Assembly (NCBI RefSeq): GCF_018320785.1
Contig: NC_054888.1
Span: 27,100,287-27,164,286, forward strand
Direction: 5' to 3'
DNA: 64,000 nt
DNA from: Cheilinus undulatus
Lineage: Eukaryota; Chordata; Actinopteri; Labriformes; Labridae
Both the position numbers and the translations under genes were made by a program. Below are positions 47,101 to 59,800 of the stretch, piece by piece (position 1 is the stretch's first letter; every line of letters begins with the position of its first letter). The notes under the pieces were generated by a model. The model saw nothing but the letters and a program-made list of their open reading frames with translations. It was not told the DNA's origin and did no database searches.

Positions 47101-50100
47101 TAAATATATTAAATAAACCAGTGTAAATATATTGAATAAACCAGTGTCAATATATTTAATAAACCAGTTTCAATATATTTAATAAACCAGTGTCAATATA
47201 TTTAATAAACCAGTGTAAATATATTTAATAAACCAGTGTAAATATATTAAATAAACCAGTGTAAATATATTAAATAAACCAGTGTAAATATATTTAATAA
47301 ACCAGTGTAAATATATTAAATAAACCAGTGTAAATATATTTAATAAACCAGTGTAAATATATTGAATAAACCAGTGTTAATATATTTAATAAACCAGTGT
47401 AAATATAATTAATAAACCAGTTTAAATATATTTAATAAACCAGTGTAAATATATTTAATAAACCAGTGTAAATATATTAAATAAACCAGTGTAAATATAT
47501 TAAATAAACCAGTGTAAATATATTTAATAAACCAGTGTAAATATATTAAATAAACCAGTGTAAATATATTTAATAAACCAGTGTAAATATATTAAATAAA
47601 CCAGTGTAAATATATTTAATAAACCAGTGTAAATATATTGAATAAACCAGTGTTAATATATAATAAAAATAAACCAGTGTAAATATATTAATAAACCAGT
47701 TTAAATATATTTAATAAACCAGTGTAAATATATTTAATAAACCAGTGTAAATATATTTAATAAACCAGTGTAAATATATTTAATAAACCAGTGTATCAAT
47801 ATATTTAATAAACCAGTGTTAAATATATTTAATAAACCAGTGTTCAAATATATTTAATAAACCAGTGTAAATATATTTAATAAACCAATAAAGCTGTAAA
47901 TATATTAAATAAACCAGTGTAAATATATTTAATAAACCAGTGTAAATATATTAAATAAACCAGTGTAAATATATTTAATAAACCAGTGTTAAATATATTT
48001 AATAAACCAGTGTTCAATATATTTAATAAACCAATAAAGTGTAAATATATTAATAAACCAGTGTTCAATATATTTAATAAACCAGTGTAAATATATTTAA
48101 TAAACCAGTGTAAATATATTTAATAAACCAGTGTAAATATATTAAATAAACCAGTGTAAATATATTTAATAAACAGTGTAATATATTTAATAAACCAGTG
48201 TAAATATATTAATAAACCAGTGTTAAATATATTTAATAAACCAGTGTAAATATATTAAATAAACCAGTGTAAATATATTTAATAAACCAGTGTAAATATA
48301 TTAAATAAACCAGTGTAAATATATTTAATAAACCAGTGTAAATATATTAAATAAACCAGTGTAAATATATTTAATAAACCAGTGTAAATATATTAAATAA
48401 ACCAGTGTAAATATATTTAATAAACCAGTGTAAATATATTGAATAAACCAGTGTTAATATATTTAATAAACAAGTGTAAATATAATTAATAAACAAGTGT
48501 CAATATATTTAATAAACCAGTGTCAATATTTTTAATAAACCAGTGTAAATATTTTCAATAAACCAGTGTTAATATATTTAATAAACCAGTGTAAATATAT
48601 TAAATAAACCAGTGTATATATATTGAATAAACCAGTGTCAATATATTTAATAAACCAGTTTCAATATATTTAATAAACCAGTGTCAATATATTTAATAAA
48701 CCAGTGTAAATATATTTAATCAATAGTGTAAATATATTTAATAAACCAGTGTAAATATATTGAATAAACCAGTGTTAATATATTTAATAAACCAGTGTAA
48801 ATATAATTAATAAACCAGTTTAAATATATTTAATAAACCAGTGTCAATATTTGTAATAAACCAGTGTAAATATTTTCAATAAACCAGTGTAAATATATTA
48901 AATAAACCAGTGTATATATATTGAATAAACCAGTGTTAATATATTTAATAAACCAGTGTAAATATATTTAATAAACCAGTGTAAATATATTTAATAAACC
49001 AGTGTAAAAATATTAAATAAACCAGTGTAAATATATTTAATAAACCAGTGTAAATATATTAAATAAACCAGTGTAAAAATATTAAATAAACCAGTTTCAA
49101 TATATTTAATAAACCAGTGTAAATATATTTAATAAACCAGTGTAAATATATTTAATAAACCAGTGTAAATATATTAAATAAACCAGTGTAAATATATTTA
49201 ATAAACCAGTGTAAATATATTAAATAAACCAGTGTAAATATATTTAATAAACCAGTGTAAATATATTAAATAAACCAGTGTAAATATATTAAATATACCA
49301 GTGTAAATATATTAAATAAACCAGTGTAAATATATTAAATAAACCAGTGTAAATATATTAAATAAACCAGTGTAAATATATTTAATAAACCAGTGTAAAT
49401 ATATTAAATAAACCAGTGTAAATATATTAAATAAACCAGTGTAAAAATATTTAATAAACCAGTGTAAATATATTAAATAAACCAGTGTAAATATATTTAA
49501 TAAACCAGTGTAAATATATTAAATAAACCAGTGTAAATATATTTAATAAACCAGTGTAAATATATTAAATAAACCAGTGTAAATATATTAAATAAACCAG
49601 TGTAAATATATTAAATAAACCAGTGTAAATATATTTAATAAACCAGTGTAAATATATTAAATAAACCAGTGTAAATATATTAAATAAACCAGTGTAAATA
49701 TATTTAATAAACCAGTGTAAATATATTAAATAAACCAGTGTAAATATATTAAATATACCAGTGTAAATATATTAAATAAACCAGTGTAAATATATTAAAT
49801 AAACCAGTGTAAATATATTTAATAAACCAGTGTAAATATATTAAATAAACCAGTGTAAATATATTTAATAAACCAGTGTAAATATATTAAATAAACCAGT
49901 GTAAATATATTTAATAAACCAGTGTAAATATATTAAATAAACCAGTGTAAATATATTGAATAAACCAGTGTCAATATATTTAATAAACCAGTTTCAATAT
50001 ATTTAATAAACCAGTGTCAATATATTTAATAAACCAGTGTAAATATATTTAATAAACCAGTGTAAATATATTTAATAAACCAGTGTAAATATATTAAATA

Positions 50101-50704
50101 AACCAGTGTAAATATATTTAATAAACCAGTGTAAATATATTAAATAAACCAGTGTAAATATATTTAATAAACCAGTGTAAATATATTAAATAAACCAGTG
50201 TAAATATATTAAATATACCAGTGTAAATATATTAAATAAACCAGTGTAAATATATTAAATAAACCAGTGTAAATATATTAAATATACCAGTGTAAATATA
50301 TTAAATAAACCAGTGTAAATATATTAAATATACCAGTGTAAATATATTAAATAAACCAGTGTAAATATATTAAATAAACCAGTGTAAATATATTTAATAA
50401 ACCAGTGTAAATATATTAAATAAACCAGTGTAAATATATTAAATATACCAGTGTAAATATATTAAATAAACCAGTGTAAATATATTAAATAAACCAGTGT
50501 AAATATATTAAATATACCAGTGTAAATATATTAAATAAACCAGTGTAAATATATTAAATAAACCAGTGTAAATATATTTAATAAACCAGTGTAAATATAT
50601 TAAATAAACCAGTGTAAATATATTAAATAAACCAGTGTAAATATATTTAATAAACCAGTGTAAATATATTAAATAAACCAGTGTAAATATATTAAATATA
50701 CCAG
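44128..50704. repeat. 23-bp AT-rich satellite array, about 285 copies
   Basis: Units of 23 bp, AATAAACCAGTGTAAATATA plus TTT, TTA, TTG or TGT. Variant units (GTGTCAATATA, GTTTCAATATA, AATATACCAG) recur in ordered groups, showing higher-order duplication. A more irregular zone with indels lies at about 46930-48240. Most units carry AATAAA and TGTAAATA on the + strand. The array lies between the candidate first exon of gene C and its start codon. Confidence 0.97.
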
Positions 50705-50849
50705 TCTTAGTGGCCTATTTTATAGTATTAAATATTTTCAGTCTCTCTTAAATCTCCTCAACGTCAGAGTCCTGCTGTGTTCAGTAAAGACATTTTTGGA
50801 GTCTTTAGTCTCTAAACTAACACTAGAACTGATCAGTAATATTCTAGTT

Positions 50850-52105
50850 CATGGGTGTCAAACTCAGGCCCGGGGGCCAAATCCGGCCCCTGGAACAGTT
50901 AAATCCGTCCCTAGAGATGATCTGATATTTCTGTCCCGTCAGTCTGAGGTCTGCAGATTTACTCAGGTTTAAAATGTGAACTTATCCTGATGATTTAAGA
51001 TTTCTTTGTTAAAAACTGAAACAGTAAGGAGTAAAAATATTTAGAGAAGAAGTCAGGAATGTGGGAAAGGAAAATAATTTGTTTTAATTTCACATCTCAA
51101 ACTGAGCATTCTGACTTTTATTTGCATACTTTGAGCATTTCAACTCATAATTTTGACTTTTTAGAATATTTTAAGTTTTAAGATTCATTATTCTAATTTT
51201 TAAGTGATATTTTGAGCTTTTTAACCAATTCTTTTGTTTTTTATCTTATATTTTCAGCTCCAGACTTTGACTTCATAATCCCATAGTTTGAACTTTTAGA
51301 CTCACAATTTAAAATCTGAATCATATTTGACTTTTAAATTCATGATTACAAATTTTATTTCTTGTTTTGTCCTTTTAAACTCGTGATTTTGACCCTCTAA
51401 TATATTTGCCCTTTAAAAAACCTCAATTTCATGATTTCACCTTTTTGAACTACATTTATTTATACATTTATTTTCTCAGATAGTGAGCCTTTAAACTTCT
51501 CTTTTTTAACTTTTTAAATGTGAAAATCATTTATCAGTAGCGCTGAAAGATTTAGAAAAATAGTCTAACTGATTTTTTTCCCCTCAAAATTGCGATTTGA
51601 TATGTAATCTTTCCTTAACTTTCTTTTATTCCTAAATAAGGGTGGAACAGTTCTTTAAAAATATCACATTCTGATGATTTTGACTCGTACTGCCAGTTGT
51701 TGCATCAAAGGGGTTTTATCTTTTTCATATTTAACAAGAAAAAAGTACAAAAATGAAGAAGGTAGGATTTTTTTCTAGATTATTCTAAAAATAGCACCTG
51801 AATGATTGCATATATGTCCTGCAAAACATCTCTGCTGCAATAAAAAACTTTAAAACTGGTATCTTAACACAAATTTCAGGTCCAATAGATATTCCTTTTG
51901 TGATTTGAGAATTGCAGCGGGCCATATTGTGATTTAATCTGATTTTTGATGAATCGCCCAGCTCTGTTTATCAGTGCTCAGGTTTTTCTCTTATTTCTGG
52001 TGAAACAAGGTAGACAGTCTCTGGTTTAAAGGTGACCCTGTTAAGCCCTCAGGTTAGTCCTGAATCCAGAATCCGGCCCCTGCTGGGACTGAGTCTGACC
52101 CCCTG
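50850..52105 (+). mobile_element. hAT-like element, unexpanded copy, interrupted by a second element
   Basis: The left end CATGGGTGTCAAACTCAGGC and right end GACTGAGTCTGACCCCCTG pair as diverged inverted termini. Flanks TTCTAGTT (50842-50849) and TCCTAGCT (52106-52113) agree at six of eight positions, consistent with an aged 8-bp duplication. Subterminal sequence matches the inverted copy ending at 43162. The interior has loosely periodic GACTTTT/ATTTTGA-type motifs but no array. A 429-bp element is nested at 51538-51966. Confidence 0.65.
51538..51966 (+). mobile_element. Nested small hAT-type element
   Basis: Ends TAGCGCTGAAAGATT and AATCGCCCAGCTCTG are imperfect inverted repeats of a widespread GCTG..CGATT type terminus. 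The exact 8-bp flank TTTATCAG occurs at 51530-51537 and 51967-51974. The interior is non-coding with ATTGCGATTTGATATG and ATTGTGATTTAATCTG near the ends. Confidence 0.8.
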
Positions 52106-53640
52106 TCCTAGCTGTTTATGTTAGATTAATATTTTAATCTTTCCTGCAGAGACTGAGCCTCTGTCTGAGCTGCCGTCGTTAATCCTGGATTAACATTCAC
52201 TCCTTTTTAAATATCTTTATGAATGTTATCCATTATTATTGTTATTGTCTTTTATTGTGAAATTCTGCTCTGACCCAGCTCTTCCTGTCTGTGCAGGTGA
52301 GGCATGTGACTCCAGGAGGCTCACCTGTGTGAGCACCCAGGTGTCTTCTTCTTCTACTCCAGTACTGGGAGCGTCTGGACGAGCTGTGAGTAGAGTTTGA
52401 GTTCAAATCGACTTCTAAGCTTCCAGAACATTCTGCAGATAAATCTGCAGCTTTCAGCTTTTCACTACTCCCCAAAGAAGTATGAGCACAAGTATACCAA
52501 GACTTCCTGTATGCCTTCAAAATAAAAGTCAGGGCTGTGTGTACCATGACTGTAAAGTAGGAGCTTTTATTTTGAGGATGTGGTTTTTGGCCCTCAGAGC
52601 AGAGAAATTGAAAACCTTGAGGTGAAATGTTTAACGTCAGCCTCATCAACTTTTAATTCCACGTCTCTGAATATCCAGAATTTTAAATATTATGATTTAT
52701 CATTCTAAGGAGGTTTCTATACTCTCTGAATTACAGACCGATCCTTTAGGCCCAGCTTCGACTTACAGAAACAGTTTAAATAAAGAGTGTGCAGCACATT
52801 TTAGATTTAAAAAAGTGAGACTTTAAATGAAGAATATTGCTGCAGTTATGATATGAAACCAGCTCTTTACTGGGGTTAAATATCTCCTTATATGTTTAAT
52901 ATTTGGCTCTTATGTGCAGAGATTTCTTCTACAGACTCTGTTTTAGAGCCGTTTCATCCTCAGTCTCTAACCCGTGACCTCGCTGACTGTTCTGTGGATG
53001 TTTTTGAGCAGACTGTAGATAAAAATGTTAAAAGTATGCACACAGTGTCTCTGACTGTGCAGATAAAGCTGTCTTTGAGATGCTAGCAGTGCTAACAGTA
53101 ACAGAGTCTGGGCTAATGTTAAACCAGGTTAAAGCTCCACCACAGCGCTGCTTTAGTTACTAACCCCCGTACTTTAACAGCCTCACCTCCTCCTTCACCC
53201 ACATGCACACAGCTCTGCTCACACTTTATGATTAAATATATGAATGTAATAAACGATCTCCTGGGGGGCCAGGTGGAAGCTGTGGGGGTCTGATGTCTCA
53301 GCTCTACTGAGGACGGTCATGTGCTCAGTGGTAACTGGAGCTGTGGCGTCTCTGACTCTGTTTTTATCTCAGACAGTTTAACCTGAGTGGAATTTACTCT
53401 CCTTATCAGAGTTCAGCCTTTAGAGAGCTCAGTAATGTTGGAGCACAAAGTCTGAGATCTATAACACGCTCCACACGCTGAGATAAACATGTAAATTCAC
53501 TCCTTTAAAGCCTTAAACGTCGTTGACTCACTGAGAACATAACAGTGAAATAAATGTAGACGCCTTGACTGATCGAGGACTATCCTGCTCTAACTGGTGT
53601 TAAATTCACTCAGGAGCTGAAGCTTCTGTTCAGTTATGAG
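52106..53640. other. Non-coding sequence upstream of gene C
   Basis: No gene is supported. A stem-forming inverted pair CTTCAAAATAAAAG (about 52517) and CTTTTATTTTGAGG (about 52562) suggests MITE debris. A minus-strand frame at 52242-52649 spans this region and shows no domain. Elsewhere the sequence is moderately AT-rich with nothing recognised. Confidence 0.4.
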
Positions 53641-53875
53641 TCTGTGTTCCTCCATGTATCCTCCTGCAGCTCTGCTGCCGCCTAGTGGACTGATAGTAGA
53701 ACTACAGCAGCTTATCAGCTTCACCCAGCTGTCTGTCTGCATCCATCTGAACCTGATATGAAGGCAAACAGCCAATCAGCAGACGTTTACTTTAACTGTT
53801 ATTTAAGCTGTTATTTAAGGTGAATGTGTGTTTTTTTATCTGCAGACTGAAGTGGGAGTAAACTGAAACTGCATC
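53641..53875 (+). promoter_or_regulatory. Conserved upstream module and 5' UTR of gene C
   Basis: CTGCCGCCTAGTGGACTGAT, ACTACAGCAGCTTATCAGC and CAGCTGTCTGTCTGCATCC align with blocks before genes A and B. GCCAATCAG (about 53771) is a CCAAT-box-like site. The tract TTTTTTTATCTGCAG ending at 53845 is the conserved probable acceptor of a 5' UTR intron, and 53846-53875 is untranslated. Confidence 0.45.
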
Positions 53876-56800
53876 ATGGATCAGAGGGAGGGCAGAGAGA
53901 AAGAGGAGGAGGCTCGGCGGTAAGAAGAGAAGTCTTTCATAACTCAGATGCTCAGGACAAATGCTTCATTAGCTGCTGCTTCTGTGTTGCAGCACGTTTT
54001 AAAAGTGTAACTTTAAATGAGATAAAATTCTGTTGTTGCAGAAAAAGCATGTGAATGCTGAGATGTAGTGGGAACTCTACTGAAAATAGCTGTAAAAGTA
54101 TAAATAAAAATGTCCTGGTGGTCCCTAACTTTAATCGTTCCATGAAGAGTCTCTGTGTTTAAAGCAAGAATGAAGTAAGCTGAAGCTGTAAGCTTTAGAA
54201 GTTAAAGGAGTTCATTTATGAAGAGTTTTCACATTAAAATAATGTTATTTAGAAAAAGCTGAAGAGTTTAACAGTAGAAGAGTGAAAATATTGTTAAAAT
54301 AGCCAAAGTTATAAACCGTAGAAGAAAGAGCTTTCTGGGGAATTTTCCCGTCTGTTCAACATTGTTTGAATAAAGTTCAATACAAAACAGTGTTAAAGTC
54401 AGCTATGGGAAGTCAGAGCAATCCAACTTAGAGCTCCCCTCCTCTCTACAGAGGGCTTTTATTCTGAAATGTTCCTGCTCAGGTGAACTGAGGACTGATG
54501 AAGACAGGACTGTGACCACAGTCTCAGGGACAGTTCTCTAGTTTCTCTTTCTCTTGTATTTAATAGATTTCTGCTGACATGTGGTGCTCTGAACTGTTTT
54601 AACTCTTTGAACTGCTTCGTGTATGAACGGAGCTCTGATAATAATCTGAATACTTGGACTACATGGTGGTATGTCTCTCTGTAAACCAGGAGCCGTATGA
54701 GATCAGACTCTCCAGGATCTGAACCCAGCATGTGGTCCTTCAGGAGCGACTGGTCCAAGGAGCCGCCGCTTTATTTCCAGAGTGATGATTCTAGAGGGTA
54801 AGTCAGCGTCCCGTTAGAGGGCGGCTTTGGGAGAAGAATCGCCACATTACTGCTCTTACCCTGATGCAGCCGCCATCATTGTGCTACACGAGGAAAAAAC
54901 CTACTAGATAAAGTCTACTCCAACATTAAACAGGGACACAGGGCCGTACCGTCACCCCACCTAGGCCAGTTAGACCACATACCCTGTTTATGTTACCAGC
55001 CTACACCCCCCTCAGGAAAAGAGACCCCCCCCCACCTCAAAAACCATCAAGGCATGGCCTGATGGCGCCTCCTCACAGCTGCAGGACTGTGACAGACTGG
55101 AGCATCTTTGAGTCCCAAGACCTGGTGTACCCAACATCTGTACTCTGGTACATCCAGTACCGCACAGACCAAAAACCCTGGATGACAGGAGAGGTCAGGA
55201 CATTATAGACCAGGATAAACAGAGCTGGTTTATTAGTGAACATTATAGACCAGGATAAACAGAGCTGGTTTATTAGTGAACATTAAAGACCAGGATAAAC
55301 AGAGCTGGTTTATTAGTGAACATTAAAGACCAGGATAAACAGAGCTGGTTTATTAGTGAACATTAAAGACCAGGATAAACAGAGCTGGTTTATTAGTGAA
55401 CATTATAGACCAGGATAAACAGAGCTGGTTTATTAGTGATAATTAAAGACCAGGATAAACAGAGCTGGTTTATTAGTGAACATTATAGACCAGGATAAAC
55501 AGAGCTGGTTTATTAGTGAACATTATAGACCAGGATAAACAGAGCTGGTTTATTAGTGAACATTAAAGACCAGGATAAACAGAGCTGGTTTATTAGTGAA
55601 CATTAAAGACCAGGATAAACAGAGCTGGTTTATTAGTGAACATTAAAGACCAGGATAAACAGAGCTGGTTTATTAGTGAACATTATAGACCAGGATAAAC
55701 AGAGCTGGTTTATTAGTGAACATTATAGACCAGGATAAACAGAGCTGGTTTATTAGTGAACATTAAAGACCAGGATAAACAGAGCTGGTTTATTAGTGAA
55801 CATTATAGACCAGGATAAACAGAGCTGGTTTATTAGTGAACATTATAGACCAGGATAAACAGAGCTGGTTTATTAGTGAACATTATAGACCAGGATAAAC
55901 AGAGCTGGTTTATTAGTGAACATTATAGACCAGGATAAACAGAGCTGGTTTATTAGTGAACATTATAGACCAGGATAAACAGAGCTGGTTTATTAGTGAA
56001 CATTATAGACCAGGATAAACAGAGCTGGTTTATTAGTGAACATTATAGACCAGGATAAACAGAGCTGGTTTATTAGTGAACATTATAGACCAGGATAAAC
56101 AGAGCTGGTTTATTAGTGAACATTATAGACCAGGATAAACAGAGCTGGTTTATTAGTGAACATTATAGACCAGGATAAACAGAGCTGGTTTATTAGTGAT
56201 AATTATAGACCAGGATAAACAGAGCTGGTTTATTAGTGAACATTATAGACCAGGATAAACAGAGCTGGTTTATTAGTGAACATTATAGACCAGGATAAAC
56301 AGAGCTGGTTTATTAGTGAACATTATAGACCAGGATAAACAGAGCTGGTTTATTAGTGAACATTATAGACCAGGATAAACAGAGCTGGTTTATTAGTGAA
56401 CATTATAGACCAGGATAAACAGAGCTGGTTTATTAGTGAACATTATAGACCAGGATAAACAGAGCTGGTTTATTAGTGAACATTATAGACCAGGATAAAC
56501 AGAGCTGGTTTATTAGTGAACATTATAGACCAGGATAAACAGAGCTGGTTTATTAGTGAACATTATAGACCAGGATAAACAGAGCTGGTTTATTAGTGAA
56601 CATTAAAGACCAGGATAAACAGAGCTGGTTTATTAGTGAACATTAAAGACCAGGATAAACAGAGCTGGTTTATTAGTGAACATTATAGACCAGGATAAAC
56701 AGAGCTGGTTTATTAGTGAACATTAAAGACCAGGATAAACAGAGCTGGTTTATTAGTGAACATTATAGACCAGGATAAACAGAGCTGGTTTATTAGTGAA

Positions 56801-59800
56801 CATTATAGACCAGGATAAACAGAGCTGGTTTATTAGTGAACATTATAGACCAGGATAAACAGAGCTGGTTTATTAGTGAACATTATAGACCAGGATAAAC
56901 AGAGCTGGTTTATTAGTGAACATTAAAGACCAGGATAAACAGAGCTGGTTTATTAGTGAACATTATAGACCAGGATAAACAGAGCTGGTTTATTAGTGAA
57001 CATTATAGACCAGGATAAACAGAGCTGGTTTATTAGTGAACATTGTAGACCAGGATAAACAGAGCTGGTTTATTAGTGATAATTATAGACCAGGATAAAC
57101 AGAGCTGGTTTATTAGTGAACATTATAGACCAGGATAAACAGAGCTGGTTTATTAGTGAACATTAAAGACCAGGATAAACAGAGCTGGTTTATTAGTGAA
57201 CATTAAAGACCAGGATAAACAGAGCTGGTTTATTAGTGAACATTATAGACCAGGATAAACAGAGCTGGTTTATTAGTGAACATTATAGACCAGGATAAAC
57301 AGAGCTGGTTTATTAGTGAACATTATAGACCAGGATAAACAGAGCTGGTTTATTAGTGAACATTATAGACCAGGATAAACAGAGCTGGTTTATTAGTGAA
57401 CATTAAAGACCAGGATAAACAGAGCTGGTTTATTAGTGAACATTATAGACCAGGATAAACAGAGCTGGTTTATTAGTGAACATTATAGACCAGGATAAAC
57501 AGAGCTGGTTTATTAGTGAACATTATAGACCAGGATAAACAGAGCTGGTTTATTAGTGAACATTATAGACCAGGATAAACAGAGCTGGTTTATTAGTGAA
57601 CATTATAGACCAGGATAAACAGAGCTGGTTTATTAGTGAACATTATAGACCAGGATAAACAGAGCTGGTTTATTAGTGAACATTAAAGACCAGGATAAAC
57701 AGAGCTGGTTTATTAGTGAACATTAAAGACCAGGATAAACAGAGCTGGTTTATTAGTGAACATTAAAGACCAGGATAAACAGAGCTGGTTTATTAGTGAA
57801 CATTATAGACCAGGATAAACAGAGCTGGTTTATTAGTGAACATTATAGACCAGGATAAACAGAGCTGGTTTATTAGTGAACATTAAAGACCAGGATAAAC
57901 AGAGCTGGTTTATTAGTGAACATTATAGACCAGGATAAACAGAGCTGGTTTATTAGTGAACATTATAGACCAGGATAAACAGAGCTGGTTTATTAGTGAA
58001 CATTATAGACCAGGATAAACAGAGCTGGTTTATTAGTGAACATTATAGACCAGGATAAACAGAGCTGGTTTATTAGTGAACATTATAGACCAGGATAAAC
58101 AGAGCTGGTTTATTAGTGAACATTATAGACCAGGATAAACAGAGCTGGTTTATTAGTGAACATTAAAGACCAGGATAAACAGAGCTGGTTTATTAGTGAA
58201 CATTATAGACCAGGATAAACAGAGCTGGTTTATTAGTGAACATTATAGACCAGGATAAACAGAGCTGGTTTATTAGTGAACATTAAAGACCAGGATAAAC
58301 AGAGCTGGTTTATTAGTGAACATTATAGACCAGGATAAACAGAGCTGGTTTATTAGTGAACATTAAAGACCAGGATAAACAGAGCTGGTTTATTAGTGAA
58401 CATTATAGACCAGGATAAACAGAGCTGGTTTATTAGTGAACATTATAGACCAGGATAAACAGAGCTGGTTTATTAGTGAACATTAAAGACCAGGATAAAC
58501 AGAGCTGGTTTATTAGTGAACATTAAAGACCAGGATAAACAGAGCTGGTTTATTAGTGAACATTATAGACCAGGATAAACAGAGCTGGTTTATTAGTGAA
58601 CATTATAGACCAGGATAAACAGAGCTGGTTTATTAGTGAACATTATAGACCAGGATAAACAGAGCTGGTTTATTAGTGAACATTATAGACCAGGATAAAC
58701 AGAGCTGGTTTATTAGTGAACATTATAGACCAGGATAAACAGAGCTGGTTTATTAGTGAACATTATAGACCAGGATAAACAGAGCTGGTTTATTAGTGAA
58801 CATTAAAGACCAGGATAAACAGAGCTGGTTTATTAGTGAACATTAAAGACCAGGATAAACAGAGCTGGTTTATTAGTGAACATTATAGACCAGGATAAAC
58901 AGAGCTGGTTTATTAGTGAACATTATAGACCAGGATAAACAGAGCTGGTTTATTAGTGAACATTATAGACCAGGATAAACAGAGCTGGTTTATTAGTGAA
59001 CATTATAGACCAGGATAAACAGAGCTGGTTTATTAGTGAACATTAAAGACCAGGATAAACAGAGCTGGTTTATTAGTGAACATTATAGACCAGGATAAAC
59101 AGACGCGCAGTTTTAACCTACATACACGCTTTCCCATCCCTGTCACATCTCTGATGGTCTCTCTCTCTCTGTAAACCAGGTTCCATGGTAGACCAGACTC
59201 TCCTGAACCCAGCCACGTGTCCTTAAAGAGTGACTGGTCCAAGGAGCCGCCGCTGTATTTCAGTGGACCTTTACCAGAGAGGTAAGCCAACATCTGGGTA
59301 CTTTGAAGTGTGGATAACCTTTCAGAGGATGGATTATTCTGGGTTTTTCATGCATGCAGATTGTTTCTGGGATGTTTTTGACGGAGGATGTGGAGTTTAA
59401 TATCCAGCAGAGGCAGCATTGGACAGAAATTATTCCTTGTTAGAAAAAAACGGATTAGACTTCTAGTTGTCAGCTTTTTCCCAACTCAGCATTTAAAGTT
59501 TATTCCAATATCTGATGGACTTCCTCTGTCTGTAAACCAGGTTCCATGGTAGACCAGACTCTCCTGAACCCAGCCACGTGTCCTTAAAGAGTGACTGGTC
59601 CAAGGAGCCGCCGCTGTATTTCAGAAGAGAAAAGTAAGTCAACATTAGATATAAATATTTTAAATATTAAAGGTCATGAGGCAGAACCACTTGTTCTGAG
59701 ACCGTGGTGTGGTTTAAATGTGCTAGAAATGTAAAAACAGATTTAGCTGCTTCCCACTGAGGTGTTCTAATAAACTCAAATAAACGTAGCAGCATAGAGC

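Noticed and set aside
52242-52649. 135-residue minus-strand frame
   Set aside because: No recognisable domain. It overlaps an inverted repeat typical of MITE debris and has no paralogue in the window.
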